Assembly: GCF_000686605.1 (NCBI RefSeq)
Contig: NZ_JMLC01000021.1
Span: forward strand, 1 to 40,010
Origin: Streptococcus sobrinus DSM 20742 = ATCC 33478
Lineage (GTDB): Bacteria > Bacillota > Bacilli > Lactobacillales > Streptococcaceae
Reading direction: 5' to 3'
DNA: 40,010 nucleotides
Of this stretch, positions 34,718 to 40,010 are shown in pieces. The position numbers and the translations under genes are program-made. The notes under the pieces are model-generated. The model made no database searches. It was not told where the DNA came from and worked only from the letters and a program-made list of their open reading frames with translations. Each line of letters starts with the position of its first letter. Position 1 is the stretch's first letter.

Positions 34718-34745
34718 AGAGGTCAGAACATTTGTCCTAGCCTCT
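34718..34745 (-). terminator. Terminator of rnpB
   Basis: On the minus strand AGAGG with CCTCT, then a further seven positions with one mismatch, form a 12-position stem with loop AAAT, followed by TTTAATTTT. It begins about ten bases after the RNA's 3' end. Confidence 0.7.
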
Positions 34746-34754
34746 ATACCTATT

Positions 34755-35135
34755 ATGCAATTTTCTATAAGCCATGTTTTGTTCCAGAGACACTAGGCCT
34801 GTCCCCTTCGATAATCATCTGTCTACTGCTTGCGCAGTCAAGATGGTCCGTTCGAATTCCAGCCATCTTGTGCCCCGACCAAAGTTTGGGTTGCTAGCTT
34901 GAGGGGTTTACCGCGTTCCACTCCCTGAGTTTCCCCAAGAACTCCGTCACTGTGGCACTTTCAGGACTAGAAACTTATCCAAAGACTTAGCTCTTTCGTC
35001 CGCCGTAATGTCAAATAGACATCCCTAGGCTTATTTTTTCACCTAGCACAAACACTACTGGCATCACAGCCAGTGCTAGCATGGACTTTCCTCATGTCGC
35101 CAAGAAAGCGACATGCGATTATCCAAAAATTGCAC
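34755..35135 (-). ncRNA. rnpB: RNase P RNA (type B)
   Basis: The catalytic RNA that trims tRNA 5' ends. The minus strand starts GTGCAATTTTTGGATAATCG and ends with AAAATTGCATAAT; the two ends pair as helix P1. Inside are the universally conserved ATGAGGAAAGTCCATGCT (P4 region), GGTAAACCCC, and the 3' P4 strand in GGCTTATAGAAAATTG, as in other streptococcal type-B RNAs. The ends are estimated to within a few bases. The 5' end lies only 8 bases past the gpsB stop, so its promoter must lie inside gpsB or it is processed from a longer transcript. Confidence 0.95.
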
Positions 35136-35143
35136 ACTGCTTC

Positions 35144-35482
35144 TTAATCTACTAATTGTTTACCAAAAACTTCTTTTTCAAGGCGGCTAACACGCTTGAG
35201 CAAATCAATATTACTTGCCTGTGCAGAAGCCACACTAGCGGTCCGAACACCGTCACTACCGTAAGTTGGTGCCACACTAGCCGGTTGAGCGGCTGCCTTC
35301 TTAGCATCTGCTTTCAGTTTTTCGTTTTCTTTTCTTAAAGCTGCGATTTGAGCGGTATAAGTTTCATAATCTTTGATGACATCATCCAAAAATTCATCAA
35401 CTTCATTTTTGTCATAACCACGCATGCTTGTTTTAAAATCTTGTTCATAAATGTCCTTTGGACTAAAAATAATACTCGCCAT
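35144..35482 (-). CDS. gpsB: Cell division regulator GpsB
   Basis: A DivIVA-like cytoplasmic protein that coordinates septal and peripheral wall synthesis and helps StkP signalling. It is 112 aa from MASIIFSPKDIYEQDF; the longer frame adds MENR, but GGAG is well placed only for this start. The N-terminal membrane-binding DivIVA domain (SPKDIYEQDFKTSMRGYDKNEVDEFLDDV region) is followed by a coiled coil, an Ala/Ser linker and the conserved C-terminal helix LLKRVSRLEKEVFG. It lies between ypsA and rnpB, an order shared with B. subtilis. Confidence 0.95.
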   Translation of the reverse strand: MASIIFSPKDIYEQDFKTSMRGYDKNEVDEFLDDVIKDYETYTAQIAALRKENEKLKADAKKAAAQPASVAPTYGSDGVRTASVASAQASNIDLLKRVSRLEKEVFGKQLVD

Positions 35483-35571
35483 TCTATTCTCCATACCTAT
35501 CTATCAATTTCGTCAGGGCCAAGCCCCAGCGTTAATTAATTATACAGGCAAAAATATCAAAAATCAAGTCT

Positions 35572-36096
35572 TTACCACTCATCATCCTCCAAAATTTCGT
35601 TTAAACTTTCGAAGGTTAAAAAGTCTACAAAATAGTGTTCATCAGAAGTCATTTGCCTAATAAAATATTTCAAATTGGTTTCAGCCTCGGAGTCATAAAA
35701 AACGTAGGCACCTTCCGTGTTGTCAATCAAAAATTGATTGTAGATCCGAAACTGGCTAGGATTTTGATAGGCCTCGTAGGAATATTTGACAAAATCAGCC
35801 TGCTTAAAACGAGCCAACTTTGCTTGATTGGCCTCCTTCCAATTCTGACCATGAGTTTCAAAGGGAAAAATAACCGCTGTCTGGAAGCCATACTCCCCTT
35901 TGAGCTCCTCGGCCACCTCGAAGGCCCAGAATTCAAAGCCCAGATTACCAGTGAAAATAAGCCAGTCCAGCCCCTCCTCACAATAGGCGATAATGGCCTT
36001 TCTAATAGCCTTTTTGATGATGGCAACCTTGGGATCCTTATCTTTAAAAATTCCCAGCTCAAAACTGCGGTAACCTGTTACGAGAATTGAAGTCAT
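35572..36096 (-). CDS. ypsA: DUF1273/YpsA-family protein (SLOG-like fold)
   Basis: A 174-aa cytosolic protein of the YpsA family. [16 protein letters not shown] at the N-terminus and [18 protein letters not shown] further on are the glycine-rich and WAFEVA blocks of the family, which has a Rossmann-like SLOG/DprA-related fold that may bind a nucleotide. YpsA affects cell division in B. subtilis and S. aureus, but the molecular role is unknown. It sits 89 bases before gpsB on the same strand, so the two are probably co-transcribed. RBS AAGGA. Confidence 0.9.
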   Translation of the reverse strand: MTSILVTGYRSFELGIFKDKDPKVAIIKKAIRKAIIAYCEEGLDWLIFTGNLGFEFWAFEVAEELKGEYGFQTAVIFPFETHGQNWKEANQAKLARFKQADFVKYSYEAYQNPSQFRIYNQFLIDNTEGAYVFYDSEAETNLKYFIRQMTSDEHYFVDFLTFESLNEILEDDEW

Positions 36097-36120
36097 AGAC
36101 TGTATTCCTTTTTATTTTTA

Positions 36121-36129
36121 TGATATAAT
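36121..36129 (+). promoter_or_regulatory. Extended -10 promoter of recU-pbp1A
   Basis: TGATATAAT (TGn-TATAAT) at 36121-36129 lies 42 bases before the recU start. The -35 is weak. The divergent ypsA gene starts 25 bases to the left. Confidence 0.6.
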
Positions 36130-36171
36130 GGGATGGCTTATGGAAATAAGTCTGTGTAAGTTAGGAGAATT

Positions 36172-36777
36172 ATGGTTAACTATCCACACAACCTTGTTCG
36201 TAAGCCATTTCCAAATGTGAGGCAAGAAAAGAAAAAAACTGATTTCGCTAATCGGGGAATGTCCTTCGAGGCAGCTATCAATCAGACTAATGACTATTAT
36301 TTGGCTCACCGAATGGCTGTTATCCACAAGAAACCAACCCCTGTTCAGATTGTTAAAGTTGACTATCCAAGACGGAGTCGGGCAAAAATTGTCGAAGCCT
36401 ATTTCAGACAAGCTTCTACGACTGACTATTCTGGCGTCTACAAGGGGCACTATATTGATTTTGAGGCCAAAGAGACTCGTCAAAAGACAGCCATGCCCAT
36501 GAAAAACTTTCATGCCCATCAGGTTGAGCATATGGCCCAAGTTCTTAAACAGGACGGAATTTGCTTTGTTCTCCTCCATTTTTCCAACTTAAAAGAGACT
36601 TACCTATTACCAGCAAAAGCCTTGATAGACTTCTATCAGATTGATCATGGTAGTAAATCCATGCCCCTTCATTATATCAAAAAAGAAGGCATAAAAATAA
36701 AAGAGAATGCCTATCCACAAGTCCCCTATTTAGATGTTATTGACTACCATTTTTTGAACGGAAGTAAAGAGTTATGA
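36172..36777 (+). CDS. recU: Holliday junction resolvase RecU
   Basis: An endonuclease that resolves recombination intermediates and helps chromosome segregation. It is 201 aa. The N-terminal [17 protein letters not shown] and the catalytic YIDFEAKET (Asp96, Glu98, Lys100) are the RecU nuclease signatures. The start has AGGAG about 8 bases upstream. Its last four bases overlap the pbp1A start (ATGA), the conserved recU-pbp1A coupling of Firmicutes. Confidence 0.95.
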   Translation: MVNYPHNLVRKPFPNVRQEKKKTDFANRGMSFEAAINQTNDYYLAHRMAVIHKKPTPVQIVKVDYPRRSRAKIVEAYFRQASTTDYSGVYKGHYIDFEAKETRQKTAMPMKNFHAHQVEHMAQVLKQDGICFVLLHFSNLKETYLLPAKALIDFYQIDHGSKSMPLHYIKKEGIKIKENAYPQVPYLDVIDYHFLNGSKEL

Positions 36778-39035
36778 AAAAATTTAATTTCAAATTTCCG
36801 GATTTGAAAAACATCGGTGCTAACTTATCCGATCGCATCAAATCTATTGGAAAGAGCGAAGGCGAACATGGACAAAAATTAACACCCAAGCAGAAATTTT
36901 GGAAATTTTTCAAGTATTTCTTGGGGATTCTAGCCTCACTGCTTATCGTCGGCCTAATCGCGGGTGGACTACTGTTTGCCTACTATGCTAGTAGTGCTCC
37001 CGCCCTTTCAGAAAAGCAACTGGTCGCTACCAACTCAAGTATCCTCTATGATAAGAATGGTACTGAAATTGCCGACTTGGGTGCAGAAAAACGGATTAGC
37101 GCCAAGACCGATACCATCCCAGTCAATCTGGTGAATGCTATCACAGCCATTGAGGACCACCGTTTCTACAAACACCGCGGGGTTGATATCTATCGGATAA
37201 TTGGAGCTGCTTGGCACAACTTCACCAGAAGTTCAACCCAAGGAGGATCCACCCTTGACCAACAGCTAATTAAGTTGGCCTACTTCTCCACGAATAACTC
37301 TGATAAGACCATCAAGCGGAAGGCTCAAGAAGCTTGGCTAGCCATTCAGATGGAGAAAAAATATAGCAAGCAAGAAATTATGACCTTCTATGTCAATAAG
37401 GTCTATATGGGAAACGGCTATTATGGTATGCAGACAGCAGCTCAAGGTTACTATGGTAAGAGTTTAACTGATTTGACTATTCCACAGTTAGCCCTTTTAG
37501 CAGGTCTGCCAAATGCTCCTACTCTCTACGATCCTTACACCAACCCTGAACAAGCTAAAAAGCGGCGTGATACCGTTCTTTCAGAAATGTACAAAGTTGG
37601 TAGCATTGATAAAAAGACCTACAACGAGGCCGTAGCTACCGATATTAGCGATGGTCTGATTCCACAGACCAAGAAATCTAGTTATGACGCCTACCTCGAT
37701 AACTACATCAAACAGGTTGTCGAACAGGTCTCTGATAAGACACATGCGGACATCTACAGTGCAGGTCTTAAGGTCTATACCAACGTTGATACCCAAGCCC
37801 AACAGCAACTTTATAATATCGTTAACTCTGACGATTATGTAGCTTACCCTGACGACAAGATGCAAATTGCAACAACCGTCATTGATGTTACCAACGGTAA
37901 TGTTGTCGCCCAAATCGGTGCTCGTCATCAAGATGAAGCTGTTTCAATGGGAAGCAATCAGGCTGTTTTAACCGACCGCGACTGGGGTTCAACTATGAAA
38001 CCAATTACCGATTACGGTCCTGCCATCGAGGATGGTGTTTACAATTCAACAGGAGCCAGCGTCTCCGATAGCCCTTACAACTTCCCTGGAACCTCTACTC
38101 CTGTATATGACTGGGATAGAAAGTACATGGGAAACATGTCCATTCAAACTGCCATCCAACAATCACGTAATGTTCCGGCAGTTAAATCTCTAGCCGCTGT
38201 AGGCCTAGATAAGGCTCAAAGCTTCCTGAGTGGTTTAGGGATCAATTATCCTGAACTAAACTACTCTAATGCTATTTCAAGTAATAACAGTAGTTCTGAT
38301 AAGAAATACGGAGCAAGCTCTGAAAAGATGGCTGCTGCCTACGCCGCCTTCTCAAATGGCGGTATCTATTATGAACCACTCTACATCAACAAGGTTGAAT
38401 TCAGCAACGGCAAGGATCAAACCTTCTCATCTTCTGGTAAGCAAGCCATGTCTGCATCAACAGCCTATATGATGGTTGACATGATGAAGACGGTCTTGCA
38501 ATCTGGTACTGGTACCAAAGCCGCTGTCTCTGGTGCTATCAACGCTGGTAAGACCGGTACTTCCAACTACTCCGATGATGAATTAGCTCAAGTAGAAGCC
38601 AATACGGGCCTCTACAACTCTTCCGTCGGTACTATGGCTCCTGATGAATCCTTCGTCGGAATCACATCAATGTACTCAATGGCGGTCTGGACTGGCTACA
38701 AGAGCCGTCTGACCCCTGTCTATGGTACAGGACTTGATGTTGCTGCCGAAGTCTATCAAGCCATGAGTTCCTACCTCTTCCAAACTTACGGAAGTGGTAG
38801 CAGCGATTGGACCATGCCAGATGGTGTTTACCGCAGTGGTGGTTATGTTGCTAAGAGTGGCTATAGCAATAACTATAGTTACAGTAGCTCTTCTTCATCG
38901 GCCTATAATTCTTATAGCAGTAGCACTGACAGTCAATCGCAAAGCTCACCAAGTAGCAGTGATGACAACAACCAGTCAAATTCATCAAGCAGTCAAGCCA
39001 ATCAGGATAATGATGACAACGATGATGACGATTAA
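36774..39035 (+). CDS. pbp1A: Penicillin-binding protein 1A (class A, bifunctional)
   Basis: A bifunctional glycosyltransferase-transpeptidase of peripheral peptidoglycan synthesis, 753 aa. A basic cytoplasmic tail is followed by one membrane helix (about 48-71), a GT51 domain with catalytic Glu127 in [15 protein letters not shown] and the [11 protein letters not shown] block, and a transpeptidase domain with STMK (Ser406), SRN in QQSRNVPA and KTGT in GKTGTSNY. The C-terminus is a low-complexity Ser/Tyr/Asn stretch ending in a run of Asp. Length is a little above pneumococcal PBP1a (about 720 aa), mostly because of that tail. Its terminator seems interrupted by the following IS. Confidence 0.95.
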   Translation: MKKFNFKFPDLKNIGANLSDRIKSIGKSEGEHGQKLTPKQKFWKFFKYFLGILASLLIVGLIAGGLLFAYYASSAPALSEKQLVATNSSILYDKNGTEIADLGAEKRISAKTDTIPVNLVNAITAIEDHRFYKHRGVDIYRIIGAAWHNFTRSSTQGGSTLDQQLIKLAYFSTNNSDKTIKRKAQEAWLAIQMEKKYSKQEIMTFYVNKVYMGNGYYGMQTAAQGYYGKSLTDLTIPQLALLAGLPNAPTLYDPYTNPEQAKKRRDTVLSEMYKVGSIDKKTYNEAVATDISDGLIPQTKKSSYDAYLDNYIKQVVEQVSDKTHADIYSAGLKVYTNVDTQAQQQLYNIVNSDDYVAYPDDKMQIATTVIDVTNGNVVAQIGARHQDEAVSMGSNQAVLTDRDWGSTMKPITDYGPAIEDGVYNSTGASVSDSPYNFPGTSTPVYDWDRKYMGNMSIQTAIQQSRNVPAVKSLAAVGLDKAQSFLSGLGINYPELNYSNAISSNNSSSDKKYGASSEKMAAAYAAFSNGGIYYEPLYINKVEFSNGKDQTFSSSGKQAMSASTAYMMVDMMKTVLQSGTGTKAAVSGAINAGKTGTSNYSDDELAQVEANTGLYNSSVGTMAPDESFVGITSMYSMAVWTGYKSRLTPVYGTGLDVAAEVYQAMSSYLFQTYGSGSSDWTMPDGVYRSGGYVAKSGYSNNYSYSSSSSSAYNSYSSSTDSQSQSSPSSSDDNNQSNSSSSQANQDNDDNDDDD

Positions 39036-39043
39036 AACACTTT

Positions 39044-39060
39044 AAAAGCCCTGAGCTCTT
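39044..39060 (+). terminator. Left half of an interrupted pbp1A terminator
   Basis: AAAAGCCCTGAGCTCTTG after the stop looks like the left arm and loop of a terminator (AAAAGCCCTGAGC), but no right arm follows before the insertion sequence begins at 39062. Confidence 0.4.
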
Positions 39061-39069
39061 GTGAACTGC

Positions 39070-39114
39070 ACCCCAAAAGTTAGACAAGAAATCTAACGAT
39101 TGGGGTGTTTTTCT
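39070..39114 (+). terminator. Hairpin with T-run at the IS left end
   Basis: CACCCC pairs with GGGGTG, and inside it GTTAGA pairs with TCTAAC; TTTTT follows. It overlaps the IS terminal repeat and precedes orfA, so it would stop transcripts entering from pbp1A and limit transposase expression. Confidence 0.6.
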
Positions 39115-39115
39115 T

Positions 39116-39631
39116 ATGAAATTACGGTATGAAGACAAAATTGAAATCTATCGCTTGAGGCAATCTGGCTGGACTTGGCAAATACTCAGCCAAAAATTCG
39201 GAGTCAATGAATCTGGTCTTAAGTATATGGTAAGGCTCATTGATAAGCACGGTCTAGAGAGTGTTAGAAAAGGTAAGAATCAATACTATCCGTCTGAATT
39301 AAAAAAGGAAATGATTGATCAAGTACTCCTACAAGGACGCTCTCAACTAGAAGTCTCTCTAGATTATGCTCTGCCAAATCGAGGAACACTTCCAAACTGG
39401 ATAGCACAATACAAGAAAAACGGGTATACTATTCTTGAGAAACCAAGAGGGAGACCTGCTAAAATGGGACGGAAGCCTAAGAAAAAGCTCGAAGAGATGA
39501 CCGAATTGGAACGCCTTCAATATGAAAATGAGTACCTAAGAGCGGAGGTGGCTGTGCTAAAAAAGTTGAGAGAGTACCGCTTGAGGGACGAAGCAAGGCT
39601 CAGAGAGCAACAGAAATTATTCAAGGATTAG
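39116..39631 (+). CDS. IS3-family OrfA (helix-turn-helix protein)
   Basis: A 171-aa DNA-binding protein. The first 60 residues ([20 protein letters not shown] ... [12 protein letters not shown]) form the typical helix-turn-helix, a second HTH-like block follows, and a C-terminal leucine-rich coil ([22 protein letters not shown]) serves in multimerisation. The slippery A AAA AAG lies at 39559-39565 within the coil region. Translation up to this point plus a -1 slip gives the OrfAB transposase; without the slip OrfA alone is made and usually represses transposition. Confidence 0.85.
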   Translation: MKLRYEDKIEIYRLRQSGWTWQILSQKFGVNESGLKYMVRLIDKHGLESVRKGKNQYYPSELKKEMIDQVLLQGRSQLEVSLDYALPNRGTLPNWIAQYKKNGYTILEKPRGRPAKMGRKPKKKLEEMTELERLQYENEYLRAEVAVLKKLREYRLRDEARLREQQKLFKD

Positions 39632-40010
39632 TTGGAGAGTTTGCTTTATCGCTTTTATTGGATATCCTAAATTTATCTCGTTCAACCTATTATTACCACG
39701 TCAAACGACTCGTACGGGGAGATAAAGATAGAGAGTTGAAGGAGCTAATTTCAGCTATTTATACCGAACATAAGGGTCTATATGGCTATCGTAGAATCCA
39801 TCAAGAGTTATTGAATCGTGGCTATATCCTCAATCACAAGAAAGTTCAACGCTTGATGAAGGAGCTTGGATTGAAGGCTAGGACCCGTGTCAAACGTCGC
39901 TATAATTCTTACAAGGGAGACGTCGGTAAGAAAGCTAAGAATCTGATTAGGTGTCGGTTTGAGGCTTCCCAACCTCTGAAGAAGTGCTACACAGATGTCA
40001 CAGAATTTGC
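39565..40010 (+). CDS. IS3-family OrfB transposase, partial (by -1 frameshift)
   Basis: The frame is open from 39532 to the end of the window without a normal start codon, so it is expected to be reached by -1 slippage at 39559-39565. The sequence reads [20 protein letters not shown], then [15 protein letters not shown] and [10 protein letters not shown]. The Asp in TDVTEF is the first residue of the DDE catalytic triad of the rve integrase domain. The remaining catalytic residues are outside the window. Confidence 0.8.

Larger units (their letters stand above)
39062..40010 (+). mobile_element. IS3-family insertion sequence (IS150 group), left part
   Basis: The left terminal repeat is TGAACTGCACCCCAAAAGTT (39062-39081), with the CCCCAAAAGTTAGAC core seen in IS150-group elements. 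Two overlapping frames, orfA and orfB, follow, joined by a -1 slippery sequence. The right end is beyond the window, so completeness cannot be judged. Confidence 0.85.

Noticed and set aside
34695..35143. Unassigned gap with short open frames
   Set aside because: The region is explained by RNase P RNA on the minus strand.
36118..36579. 153-codon minus-strand frame opposite recU
   Set aside because: Antisense shadow of recU, ending in the recU promoter; no family features.

Overview
The window reads as a chromosomal segment of a low-GC Gram-positive coccus, almost certainly a Streptococcus close to the mutans group (S. mutans / S. sobrinus / S. downei / S. criceti type). The basis is a MapZ homologue, the type-B RNase P RNA beside gpsB, the recU-pbp1A pair, an rsmH-ftsL-pbp2X-mraY cluster, a PUA-less ProB, and a cystine-importer / trxB / pncB / nadE order that I recall from S. 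mutans. The species cannot be fixed without a search.

Layout. 1-110: the last 28 codons and right end of an IS30-type transposase. 119-5225 (minus): nadE and pncB (NAD synthesis), a CycA-like amino acid permease and trxB. 5226-5923: a gene-free stretch holding an array of stem-loops flanked by two copies of a degenerate module. 5924-9001 (minus): a small DUF4059-type membrane protein and a polar amino acid ABC importer (tcyABC-like, probably cystine) with a CYS-box-like site upstream. 9250-15319 (minus): cshB helicase, then mraY, pbp2X, ftsL, rsmH. 15478-17659 (minus): proA, proB. 17676-20477 (minus): a two-gene ABC exporter behind a strong promoter and a long leader. 20834-21274: a PepSY-type lipoprotein. 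21363-23475: transketolase. 23592-28076 (minus): a UlaA-type PTS (EIIA-EIIB-EIIC) and its PRD regulator. 28088-29313 (minus): a lactate oxidase gene broken by one missing base. 29497-31138 (minus): RNase Y. 31351-31966 (plus): luxS. 32032-36096 (minus): mapZ, a THUMP RNA methyltransferase, rnpB, gpsB, ypsA. 36124-39035 (plus): recU and pbp1A. 39062 to the end: an IS3-family (IS150-group) element that appears to have landed in the pbp1A terminator.

How the genes work together. There are two cell-wall and division neighbourhoods: rsmH-ftsL-pbp2X-mraY (septal wall synthesis and lipid I), and mapZ / gpsB / recU-pbp1A (Z-ring placement, division-elongation switching, chromosome resolution, peripheral wall synthesis). 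A thiol-redox and NAD group lies on the left: cystine uptake, thioredoxin reductase, nicotinate salvage and NAD synthetase. A carbon group lies in the middle: PTS, transketolase and lactate oxidase.

No complete, plainly new multi-gene system is visible. The most unusual material is intergenic: the stem-loop array at 5427-5850, a perfect 11-bp inverted repeat bracketing the luxS -10 box, a triple TATGACA operator upstream of the exporter promoter, a structured leader before DUF4059-trxB, and the IS insertion inside the pbp1A terminator.
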